Assembly (NCBI GenBank): GCA_037954235.1
Contig: JBBMOA010000020.1
Span: 24,509,677-24,573,676, forward strand
From: Aulostomus chinensis
Taxonomy: Eukaryota; Chordata; Actinopteri; Syngnathiformes; Aulostomidae
DNA: 64,000 nt
Direction: 5' to 3'
The translations under genes were made by a program, and so were the position numbers. The notes under the pieces were generated by a model, which saw only the letters and a list, made by a program, of their open reading frames with translations, was not told the origin of the DNA and searched no databases. This document shows positions 36,901-48,653 of the stretch, one piece after another. Numbering within the stretch: position 1 is the first letter of the stretch; each line of letters opens with the position of its first letter.

Positions 36901-39410
36901 GACGCTCGGACGTTACGACCGACCAGCGAAGGAGGGGGCGGCCCGGTGTTCCACACGAGCTGGAAAACCGTAGAAAAACCGCCAGCTGTCAATCGATACG
37001 GATGAAATACAATCCCGACACCGTTAAATACAAGGGTGGGTGCGAGAAAAGAAAAAATAAATAGACTGAACAAGGCCTTCCCCTCGTAACAAGTCAGGAC
37101 CACCCCTATTCACACGTCGCTGGTGGGAGGTCTGCTGGACCGGAAACGCGTCCATCAAACCAGAAATGTCAATAGTCCTCGATGAAATGAAGAAACAACC
37201 TCATTGTAGTTCAACATCAAGCGGCTTGTGTGATGAACTGAGTGAGAACGGACAGAAGGGTTTGTTCGGAGCGACCCATCGAACTGTGGAGCTGCAAAGA
37301 CTGACCTGAAATCAGTTTCCATACCTTTAAATGTCCATATTTTTCAGCATTTGAGTCTCTAGATGCAGCTCCCAATTCTAATTGTTGAAATGAGTTAATG
37401 AGAGGCAGAGGCCGTCTTCTAATCACTTGTTGTACCAAACAGGGCCTCCCCTCACTCCCATCAACTGAGTATTGCAGTGGGGGGATGAGGTGTGTTTGTA
37501 GTCCAACAGAAAATTAGCAAGTCAGGGACAATGTTTGTTTCCCAACAGGAAGTGGTCATCTCCTGGTTCCTCCACCAGCGGCCAGTGGGATTGTTCCATG
37601 TGATTGTGAGTGATTGGATCAGCTCTGTGGTGAACAGGTCCCTGGCCTGGAGACGAGGGAATCAGACATTCCTCAACCAGAACTTATTCACGGGTTTCTA
37701 GGACTTGTTCCTGCGCTGCCTTATGAAGCCGATGTGGTGAACCTGTTAGCTAATATTAGCTTACGTCATTGGCCCTGCCTATGACACAAAGTCCCAAGCA
37801 GTGCTTGTGGTCACAAGTTAATCAAATTGCACAGTGTGTGTAGCACAAAAGTTTATTGTGGCCAATAATTTCATCTAATTGTGAAGACAAATCGTATCTC
37901 GTGGCCACAAAGTACATCAAAGTATTTGGAGCCAGGTTATAAGTCACGGCTACCAGATTCTCTCTCTCTCCAGGGCTCGGTGCAGACTCAAGATGATATA
38001 TTCAGAAATGTTTCATGATTAAACTGCTCCTCAGTCAGCCCCGCCCATCACAGGTAGCTCCGCCCATCACAGGTCAGTGGGTCGCAGCGTCGTGAAGGCA
38101 GTGATCCCACTGGATGAGACGGACCCGTGTCAAACATGTCCACCGTGTTGAAGAGCAATGACAGGCAAGCAGACGTGGGTGAAAATTAACATTTTCATAA
38201 TCACATTTTTGACAGGTGACATATCGAACAAGAGGCAGTGAAATGCAATCAGTGGCAAAACAAATGGATACTGAATATCATATTCAGACAACACACACAC
38301 GCACGCACGCACACACACACACACGGCTGCTGGGGAGTGTGTTCTCTCTACGTCACCATGACGCTGAACAGTATTTGACTTCTCATTAGTTATTCAGGAA
38401 GACTTTTCCGACTAAGTCTTTAATGCGATGACGAGGATTCATCCGCCATCTCAGGCTACTCAACGTTTCGTTCCAACTGAAAGGTGCGACAGTCATGAAG
38501 GAAACAAACCACAGCACGACGCATTCAAAACAATCTTCGAAAACACACAAAGACGTGACAGATCTGAGATCAGGAGCTGTTTAAATTAACACCGTCGCTC
38601 CAGTATTGTACTTCAGTCATTAGACCCAAGCTGCAACTTTTACTTCGGTTAACTTGAGTGAGTTAAAGTGCCAATAGCAGCTGCTCGCGTGTTAGACGTC
38701 GCTCCTCGCCGCCCGAGTGCGTTCTGAATTTGGTCCGAGCCTCTCAGCCCCTCTGATCTAATTCATTTCCCCGCTCGATCCAAGTGCCTAAAATACTAAA
38801 TTAAGACACTTAATTCAATCTTGAGGTTTTTCTTGAGGTATCAAAAGCGTCACACCAGAGTGTAATTACTTAATATGCAAATGCATAATTACTTTAGGTG
38901 CCATTTGCATACAAACGTCAGAAAAGCACCGCGGCTTCGGCAAACCTTTGAAGAATTTAATCCCAAAGTTTGAAAACTCTGCTAGCTCAATGGTATGAAA
39001 AGTGAGCAGAATCCTTTTATTCCCTAAAAAAATAGCTTGTCTGAGGATAAAATCCATCTATTTTGGAAATATTAACCCTTAAAATCCCCTGGTCTTTGGA
39101 GGTGCGGTACGACCACTTTTCAGTGCCTCATCTTTGGAGAAGGTTTCACCGTGGCGACTCGGGCTTGTGAGTCGTAGTAGCTAAAGGTACCTTCACACAA
39201 GTGTACGAGTCAGTGGCTGTTACAACAGAACTGGGAAGACTGGAGTCTGAAGGCTGCGGCGGATGAACCAGTCGAACGCTGCACGTGGGACAGGAGGACC
39301 CGGACATGACGATGAGCCGTTAGCAGCGTCGTAGCAGTGCAAACTGGAGGATGAAGGCTGTGCAAAATGGCGTTCTGAGGTGGTTCTTCCTCACAATGGG
39401 GGTAGGGTTC
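36901..39410. other. Interval between btbd9 stop and zfand3 promoter
   Basis: Holds the btbd9 3' UTR; a minus-strand AATAAA candidate lies at 39016-39021 and another TTTATT at about 37852. It also holds a dispersed repeat copy (37480-37645) and a CA tract (about 38290-38324). No coding exon recognised. Confidence 0.5.
37480..37645 (+). repeat. Dispersed repeat family, copy 3
   Basis: Ordered blocks GGATGAGGTGTGTTTGTAGT, CAACAGGAAGTGGTCATCTC, CTGGTTCCTCCACC and GTTCCATGTGATTGTGAGTG match the copies at 14917 and 28266. It has about 40 bp extra (CAGAAAATTAGCAAGTCAGG and beyond) ahead of the GGAAGTGG block. Confidence 0.7.
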
Positions 39411-42400
39411 TTAATGGTGGGGCTGTGAGGAAGATGAGGAGGAGGAGGAGGGCTGGGAGGGCAGCAGGCTGTGTGTGCGTGAAGGTCGCTGGGGTCGTGG
39501 GAGCTGGGAGGCAGCACCGGGATCAGAGGAGTCCAGGCCTGGGCTGCCCTCATTCACGTCCGTGTCCAGCTGGGCGGGACACTCGAAGTGGACACAGTGG
39601 AACACCTGGAGAACGATACCGATGGTGACGAGGGACGCAACACCACAACACCGGTACTGTGACGCACAAAACCTCCAGTAGAGGCTGACAAGTTTTTTAA
39701 TAGGAGACTTTGATATGTTCCCTTGAGTCCCTCGTCTCTGGAACTGAGTGGCCAGGCAACCCAAACTCCAAAACGGACTAAAGATTGCATCTACAAAGAC
39801 GGACTGAGCTCCACGAGCTTGTCCACAGTTCTCACCTCATTAGCAGTGTTGTGAGTCCCCACGATGCGGATGAAGGAGGCCGGCTGGTTGTCAAATTTCA
39901 AGGTCTGCCAGGATCTGTAACACGAGGAGGTAAAACCCCTTCACGTCAGAGGCAGTCCAGGCTTGAGAGTCATAGACAGAAACTTATCAGCTGGCACCCA
40001 ACACTCCCTGTACTGCATCTTCTTCTAACTCCTCATCGGACACACATGACGATACATCATAAGTACTTTCATCTAGTACTAATTTAAGCAGGTTTCATTT
40101 TCTGAAAGCAAGACCAGCAGCAGGTCAGGCTCACGCCGGTCAGCTGGAGGCTGAGGAACACGTTCCAGAGACACACCTTTGCCTGCAGCTACATCCACTT
40201 CTTCTTTCTGAAAAACAACTTTCCGAGTAATACTGATACTATTAGTACTATTTAAGAAGTAATTCTGTCCATGACAAGTAACACAAATGTAGATGCATAT
40301 CACATGACCATTCACCGGCGTGCCAAGACTGTAAACAAGAAGCTGACTGTCGATTCTGCTGCTTTGTTTGGGTTTAAAAAAAAATCCTTTGCAGGAAACA
40401 AAATGTACTTGTTCAACAACCACAGCCAGCCAGAGGAATCAGGGCCAGTCGAGAGATCGGGCCTCACCGACATGCCACCCTGGTGCGGTCCACCACCTTG
40501 GTCCACTGCTGCTGATTGGTGGAGACTTCGATGTAGTAACTGTAGGAGCGCTCATCACAGTCCCACAGCAGCAGCCTGACAGGAGGAGGAAGGCGTGGTC
40601 ACGTGATTTCAGGGCTTTCCTGGCAAAACATGGCTGTAAATCCAGCTGAATACCTGGAGACCATGTGACCTGACCCACCTCAAGGATCCGATGGAGTAGG
40701 GCTGAGCCAGCTGGATGACAATGGCCCCCGAGCCCAGCTGATGGCAGGTGTAGCCCGAGTCCCAGTCATAGTTGCGCGTGTCACCGTTGAGCAGGGCGTT
40801 TCTGCTACGACTGACGCCCTCGATGACGCTCGCACATGCTGCGATGGTGGCCACATTCTCGCCAGGTACTGCAGACAGGAGTGCAGAGTCAGACACCTGA
40901 TGTACCACTAGATTTGATTCCTCAGAAACAGAGCAGGTGAGTGTGATGAGAGGCAACATGTCGGTGTCACTTACCCAGAAGGCCGTTCTCCAGGGTGTAC
41001 GGGCGGTGTGTGAACATACATTCAAAAGCCACCAGATGGAAGACCTTGTTGACCGTATTGTGTGTCCCCACGATACGAACATACCTGAAACATAAATAGA
41101 ACCAAGAGAGAAGAAAAACCTTCCCATTAGAAAAAATGATATGAGATCGGCGCATGCCCGGTCACATGACTCATCGGCCATAACACACCTGCGCACAGCT
41201 GCAGATTACCGCGAATGCTAAAACTCAAAGCAAAGGTCCAGTGTTTTATTTTCCAACTGCTTAATGGTTAGCATCTAATGGTTAGCCCTGAAGCTAACCG
41301 CGTCATCAAGAAGTTACGGCGTCTCTCTCGCCCTCTGTCCCCCCACTATTCTTGAAGGACGTACACTGCTCTGAAAACACCAGTGAAGAGGAAAATAAAT
41401 CAGTAAATAAAAGAAAGAATTACAACCAATAATGGCATAAAGTCCTGGTCCAGGCAGCTGGTGGAGGTCGGCCTGGGAGCTCAAAGGCCTTTGCTTCAGT
41501 CACCCCCATCAGAACTCAGTTTAAGACTGCAGCTAATGATGTTTCCACGATCAATCAATCGATCTATTGACTACTGATTAGTTAGTTGGTTTATGTTTGT
41601 TGTACCTGCAAACCCGTGGTGTGAAGTACAGATTCTGCCAGGAGCGGCAGAGGTACTTTGAATGGTCCACAACACGAACCCAGTCCAGCTCGTCCATGGA
41701 CACCTCGATGTAGTAGGAATAAGACCTGAAATCAACCACAGCGTCTCAGGTCAGAACCGGGCCGCCAGTTAGTCACATTATAAATGAGGTTCATTCAAGA
41801 AGGACAGACTCTTGATATTGATGTTGTTATCATGTTGTGATGGTTAGTCGGAGGCCAGCACGGCGAGCTTGTTTTACCGGCTGTCTCGGTCCCACAGCAG
41901 CAGGCGGACATGGTTGATGATGGACGGCTGGCCCAATTTGACCTGGATCCCAGCCCGGCCATCCTCCTCAATGGGATGTCTGGAGAAGCCGTGGTCAAGG
42001 TCGTAGTTCTGCGTGTCTCCATCCAGCAGCGCCGACTTCAGCTCGCCTTTCACAACCTGAGCGCCGTACTTCATAGTGGCGATGTTCTCCTCTGGGACTG
42101 AAACACAACACCAAGACACGAGCGTGCAACTTAACTAAACACACACAAAACCTTCTCGACTTCATATTTGGATTCATCTCAGTGAAACCACAGCGGAGCA
42201 CTGACTCAGCATCCCCCGGAAGTTGAGGTCCATGTTTCGGCTCTCGGAGCGCATCTTGATGGCGTCCAGCAGGTCGTCTGGGCTGAGAAGGCCAGACGGT
42301 CGAACCACATTCAGCATCTCTGTCAGTGTCATGAGCGGCAGCCGCACAGCTGACATCACTTCCTGGGTTTCAGCACCTTCCCCGTGCTGCCGGCACCAGC

Positions 42401-45016
42401 GGCACAAAGCCTGGAAGATCTCTTTCTCGCTGGCGGCGAAGGAGTCGCGCCTGACCACGGTCAGCAGGGCGGTCTGCACACAAGAATTCCTCCATCAACG
42501 CGCTGCTGAGGTCACAAACTCCTGATGATCATTGGACTCAAAAGAAATTTATTAGACAAAACTGGAAGTTGTGAAACATGAAAAATTGTCATAATGTCCA
42601 TCCCAAACAATTGTTGATCGATCTGAAGAACAGAAACGTGCAGGTTATTCAGTCACCACACGTGTGCGAGTGCGGGTTGCCTCCATACGGAACTCAGCAG
42701 CTGACACCCACCTACCAACATATCTGGTTATGGAGGCACTTCACGAAAAACTGTGATATTTTGATTTCCCATAGCAGAAACGGGGACATCCAGCAAGCAG
42801 ATGAGTCGTGACCATAAAATATTCGATTTGGCACGAAAAAGACAGAAGGAAACCTGAGAGAAGGTCGCGTCACAAGACTGTGTACGTAACTACCGGCAAT
42901 ATTCACCCCACCAGGCCGCGAAGGACACTCGTCGCTTGAGATACGCTTCATGTTTCTGGCTGACGTGTCACTGGTGTCAGTCAACATGACATCAAAATGT
43001 CAACATCAGGTTCCAAAGATGGCAGGCTCATTCAACTAAAAATGGCTGACAGCGATGAGTTCAGTCAACATCGCCAGGGCGAAAGTGCTCCACCAATCCT
43101 ACACATGGTTGATATACTTTAGGATTGTGGGTAGTGTAGTCATTCTCTGTGAGCTGATATCACAGAAACTTGTACAGGAGCAGATAATATTGTTAGAAAA
43201 TGCTGGCTGGTGGCGAGCTGATGACATCATGGCTGATAATCAACTCCTCTATGGAGAACATGAACAGAACCCAACTGTTGAGTTCTGTAGTCCTTGACAG
43301 AGTGACTGGCACGCTGCTGGACTGGACCGCATGAATCAAGAACCTGATGTTAAAGAGAACTGTAGACCAGATGTTACAGCAAAGATACAAACTAAACATA
43401 AATACTTCCCACATTACTCTAGTATTCCATCTTCTAGGTATATTTGGTGGACAGTACTAGTAGAAGTCTTGTCAGGAGAGCCAGGAGTACTTCAGAGAAC
43501 GTTCCCTCAGCCTCTTACCTTTGACAGCAGGAGGAAACCGTCAGAGCTCAACACTTCAGGAGCATGTCTGTCCATGTAGGCGCAGCAGGCTGCACTGAGC
43601 GCGCTCAGAGAGTAGAGACTAGCGACATCAAACACCAGGCACACATTGTTGGTGTGCAGGATGGTGCGCAGGAACTCGGAGGTGGAGTCCTCCAGGGGCT
43701 GGAGGCCATAGCGGTGCGCCAGGCCCAGGAAGTCAAGAAGCACCTCCTCACGGGCGGAGCTGAGACTGGCTCGGCCCGTATACAGGTAGTGTAGCAGCAT
43801 GGAGAAGGCCTCGGCGCGCGTCTCCTCCAGACACACCTCCGCCTGGGGCTGGGACTCCTTCATCCCGCCATACAGAAGTGCCCTTCAGGAGCAGAGAGGG
43901 AGTAATGTAGTCTTTCAATGGACGACAACAAAGACTAACTCTGAAGACCTTTTCCTCATACTTCCATTAAAAATGTCAGGTTAGGGAGCCTGATGAGTGG
44001 CCGGTACTGCCAGCTAGTATCAGCCTGTCATGGTTGTCCAGCATGAGTGACGATGGTTTTTAAGGCCACAAACACAACAGGACTGACTCTACCTGGCTTA
44101 CCTCTGCGTTAGCCACACCTCCCAGTGTACCACCTGTAGTATTATCACATCCCAGCAGCGTACCAGTACTCGAGTACCTGCTGGGACGTGAGGGGGGAAG
44201 TTGGTTCATCTTGCAAATACATAGGAGATGTGTTTATCTTGGGTTAATCCCATTGTCCTGAACAAGTGTCTCTGCCAGTCGTTGGACGGCTGGTTCTGAT
44301 CAGCCAAAGATCTAATTAGCCCAACAAGGCCCTCCTTTACTCCGTTACAATGAACTTTGTTTCCTTGGCCTCATCAGGTTACGCCCGCCAGCTGAGGTCT
44401 GAATGAATCCCACAGACGGGCCCACAGCTGCAGCCAACGCTGAAGGATGCTGTGGCGTTACTACCGTACTGGGGCCTCGAGGAATCTACACCTGCTCTCA
44501 TGACACCAGTCCATCTTTTCCAGTCGCAGTTTGGGTGCCTTACTTGGCAGATGTGTCGTTTACTATGCCGAGACTCGCATCCCCTTGTTTTGTTTGTTTT
44601 TGTGGAATTAACAGATGAAAGTGCCAGCTTTGAGTCAGAACAGGGAACAGCTTCTGATTTTGAAGTGTCAGAAAGCAACCTCCTAACTGGCTCCACACTG
44701 GCAGACCAACCCCCCCCACCCCCCCCACACACACACACACACACATATAAGAAAGGGGTGCACACAAGGCCAAAACTGGTGTTGTGCGGCACCACTGCGG
44801 CCCTAGGATCCAGAGGGTAGACCTGTTGTACCTGAAGTAGTGGCAGCGGGCGGCCAAGATGACCCTGTGCGCGGGGAAGCGCTTCCCCTCCACGATGAAG
44901 GTGACGTCGCTGTACTCCTCCCCGAGCACCAGCGCCCCCAGCTGCTCCGACAGCAGGTGGATGTGGTCAATCTCCGACACGGAGGCCAGAGGACGCAGTG
45001 GGTGACTGTTGCTCAT
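39411..45016 (-). CDS. btbd9: BTB/POZ domain-containing protein 9 (BTBD9), ten coding exons
   Basis: Minus-strand coding exons: 44832-45016, 43519-43882, 42206-42473, 41878-42097, 41606-41725, 40975-41084, 40679-40868, 40468-40575, 39836-39914 and 39411-39605. Total 1839 bp, 612 residues, equal to human BTBD9, and all phases close. Domain order: MSNSHPLRP start, BTB domain (DVTFIVEGKRFPAHRVILAA), BACK domain (exons 2-3, through LLTVVRRDSFAASEKEIF), then two discoidin-like (F5/8 type C) repeats. Each has an ENIATM/ENVATI opening, a DGDTQNYDLDHG or NGDTRNYDWDSG core, LLLWDRD or LLLWDCD, and IVGTHNTVNK or IVGTHNTANE. The C-terminus is Ser-rich and ends QPHH. BTB-BACK proteins are usually Cullin-3 adaptors; BTBD9 is known for its link to restless legs syndrome and neuronal iron and dopamine handling. 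It follows spint1 in tandem. Confidence 0.97.
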
Positions 45017-45331
45017 GGTCGACGGCTGTCAGGGTTACATTCGGCACACAGAGAGCACGTATCAGCCAGCAGAGCTAACGGCTAACGAGACAGCAACGGG
45101 CGCTAGCGGCTGGATGGAGCGGATTTAGGCTGAAATACCGTTACAGTAGCAAACATATTAGGCGTTTATTATTCCCAGGTCAGTCAAATAACCCGAGCGG
45201 CACGTCAGAGACGCTCCGCCGTGACAGCCGAGGGAGCTGAGACGTTGAGCTGTCTTGTATACAGCGGCGGACGTCTCGGTTACCTCACGGCCGTTAGCTT
45301 AGCTCAACCCGCTCCACGTCTGCACTCACCA

Positions 45332-45490
45332 GGCGGCTCCCATCCACTCGGCGCGCCGATTTCACGGCGTTTCCACAAATAAAGTCGCGATTACTGTCCC
45401 ACCGCGGAGAAAACCAGTGCCCAATTCACAATTCCTCCGACATCACAACGGAATTCGATTCTGGGTCAACTGAAGGCTACTTCCGGTTCA
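45332..45490 (-). promoter_or_regulatory. btbd9: btbd9 non-coding first exon and promoter
   Basis: A candidate 5' UTR exon ends at 45332 with a GTGAGT donor on the minus strand. The ATG exon has an upstream acceptor (TGACAG) 12 bases before the start. An ETS-type element, CCGGAAGT on the minus strand, lies at 45479-45486. The region is CpG-rich and TATA-less. Exact start site inferred, not seen. Confidence 0.45.
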
Positions 45491-45683
45491 GTCGATTTTT
45501 CAAAATAAAGTTGTCCTTGAAAACTTGAGCTTTGTGTTGATTAACTTTCTGAGGGTAGTTGGACTGTGATTAGTTTAGTTTGTTAACCAAAGCCCGGTCT
45601 TGTATGTCTGTGTATAAGAAAAACAAAATGCATCGAAAGCAACAGAGTCAGGTTGGGTTGGGGTTTTTTTGCTCTCATGAAAC

Positions 45684-45689
45684 TTTATT
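45684..45689 (-). terminator. spint1: Candidate spint1 polyadenylation signal
   Basis: AATAAA on the minus strand (CAATAAAGT context), about 500 bp after the spint1 stop and about 200 bp before the btbd9 promoter region. It is the best-placed signal for ending the spint1 transcript. Confidence 0.6.
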
Positions 45690-45849
45690 GACAAATGAAA
45701 CGCTGAATATAAAATCATAAATACACGGCATATTCAACCATCAAAGATGAGAGCGGGAACCCCACAAGCCGGGAAACAAAAACATTAATCTCTCAGCATA
45801 TATCAATGTTAAAATGTGATTAATAAAAAAATGTTCAAGACTGGTATGT

Positions 45850-45925
45850 TTCTTAGACAAGGGGTTCTCAAAATGGGGTTCTGGGACTCCAAAGATCCTT
45901 CAGGGGGCAATCAAACAGAATCCTG
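45850..45925. repeat. Possible hAT-type element remnant in spint1 3' UTR
   Basis: AAGGGGTTCTCAAAATGGGG followed by TCTGGGACTCC and a CAGGGGG block resembles the ends of vertebrate hAT elements. Only one end is visible and no target duplication was found. Tentative. Confidence 0.3.
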
Positions 45926-46182
45926 GATTTGACATTAAAATATATCATTTCAATAATCTCATTACATGTTGTGGATCCAAAATCTGGCCACATACATGAA
46001 GACAGTAGAGCCTAAAAAGAACATGAATATCACATGAAAAAAATAACTTGAAAATGAAATTTAAAAAATTACAAACACAAGTAAAAGACAACATGGAATA
46101 CAGGGACCTGAGCAAAGAAGACAAGAGAAACATCTCAGGCAGCAGCAGTGATGAGGTCATACAGGTGATGATGTGGATGATG

Positions 46183-47066
46183 TCACACAGGTTTGGTAGT
46201 GCTGTTGTAGACAAGCGTGTCCTGCTCTGACAAGGCAACATGGGCGGGGCCTGTGGGGACGGGCTGGTGCGAGCGCTCCTTCCTCTTCTTGAGGAAGCAG
46301 TAGGCCAGGATTGCCAGCAGTGCCAGGATGGCCACCGATAGAACCACAGCCAGTGTAATGGAGCCTGAGGACACAGTGAGGTCACTTCCTGTATGAGGAC
46401 TACGCCACCAGAAACATATGCAGGAAGTTCTTCTCTTACCTGAGTCACTATCATTGTCCTCCTCAAAGCGCTCAAAAATCCCTCTGGCAAAGACGTGCTC
46501 CTCTGCACAAACAACAGGAAGTGACATCACAAGCATCAGTCACATCTGATGTTTTCATTTAAAACTAGCAAGACAGTAATAAGTACTTCAAACTATCAGT
46601 ACTCAGTAGTAACATAAAATCTGTGTTGTCAGGCTGCGGTGTGGAAACGATACTCTTGTCAGTACTGTGCAGTACTTGGCACTACTCTGTGCTACTGCCC
46701 GCTACTGTCACGTACCCGTCACTCCCTCGCAGGTCGTGATGCACCTGGCTTCATCCTCAAAGTTGTTTTCGTTCCCATCACAGCCGCCAAAGGTGAAGCG
46801 GTTGCAGTTGGTGTTCAGCGGGTCGTAATACCAGCGGGAGTGACTGGCCCGGCATGGACCTGTGCGGGGGGGCTCCGTGCACCGGGCTGGGGGGGGGGGT
46901 CACTGTTAGCATGTAGCTTGCTAGCTGGCGTGCTTGAAGATGTAACTGCAACAGACTAAGTGAACTGACCTTTCCTCTGATTGACGTCGATGTCAAGCAA
47001 CCGGTTGAAGGTCTGATTCACTGAGGAAGATGATGATGAAGGTCACTGACACTCTGACTGGTTCAG

Positions 47067-47113
<47 letters not shown>

Positions 47114-47413
47114 AGCTACGTTTGCTGCAGTGCTCCTCATCAGATGCGTCACTACACTGCGCCACACCGTCACACTCCAGACTTCTGTCCAGACAGCAGC
47201 CGTTTCTGCAGATCAGTTGATCAACACCACACACAGATCCACACACCTCTGAACACACACACACACACACACTGTTATCTGTTCTTCACAACCAAGTCAT
47301 GCTGAGAGGAAGAGGTGCATTATGGGACTAACCACCAGTAGGGAGAACAGCAGCTCGTTCTGATGTCACAGATGATGCTGCTCCTGATGTCGCTGTGAAC
47401 AGAGAAAGCTCAA

Positions 47414-47461
<48 letters not shown>

Positions 47462-48620
47462 GCGTGCGTGTGCGTGTGTGTTACCTGTGACTCCGCTGCA
47501 GGCTGTCAGACATTCCTTGTCAGACAGGTAGTTGTTGTTGTTTGCTTTGCAGCCTCCAAAGACAAACTGCTGACAGTCACCCTTCTCTGCATTGTAACGC
47601 CAGCGTAAAAAGGCAGCCCGACACGGACCGACCTTCATTGGCGCCAGACAGTACACTGTGGAGACAGATGAGGTCATCAGTCATGTGACCACATCTTGAT
47701 GGATTGGTTGTGAGTGCAGTTTGGATTGCTTCGCAAAATTCTGTTTTTCTACAAGGGGGGCGGGGCAACGACAGGCCTACTGTCAGTCATTCATGCTGGA
47801 CGTCAGGTCAGAATCTCTGACTTATATTTGATCCAACACGACAAACTTCCTGTTTATTTTAAACCCTCAAAAAACCGCATCACACTGTCTTGAGGAGCAG
47901 CACCTGGATGATGGCTGCTTCTGATTTGGGTGTGACTTCATCCAATGAACCAGATCACAATGACGCCAAAATAACAACATGACAAATGGTGAATTTGTGT
48001 TTTGTCAGGTTTGTCCACCAGACAACAGGATCACAACTTTTAAAATGCTGGTTTTCCAAATGGAGTGTGAATCGACTTCATAAGCTTCAACAAAATGTCC
48101 CCCGACGTTCTCGCCTGGGTCGAAACGCGGCCCCTCCCCCCAGGGGGCACTGGCTTGTGGCTGTTAGCATGTGGTGTGTGAGTCAAAGATAGTGTTTGTA
48201 ACATCTGTGCAATAATTCCCCTTCAACAAACATTGGCTTATCTGCATTTCACAAACTGGTGGTGTGTCTTCATGTCTGTGACTTGAAAGGAAGAACAAAA
48301 GGAACATCTGAATCACCAATCAATCACAACAAAGTGAAGCTGGATGACATCCCTTGAGACGCAGAAGAGTTTGACTGTTTTCTGTTCCTTTGTCTGGCAG
48401 TCACCTCAGCAGGGTGTGTGTGTGCGTGTGTGTGTGTGTGTGCTTGGTAAAGGGAGTGTCACAGCCTTACCTGTGCTACACTGCTATACGTAGCCACCAG
48501 CTCTGACTGCTGTTCAGACACAGTTCGATCAGGCGAGCTGATCGATTGTCTGACAACTCCGGTGAAAGACGGAAAAAAAAACAGGACCACATCATGAAGC
48601 CTCACAGGGCCAGCAGCGTG

Positions 48621-48653
<33 letters not shown>

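Noticed and set aside
39475..39681. Plus-strand open frame over the btbd9 last exon
   Set aside because: Antisense shadow of the btbd9 C-terminal exon.
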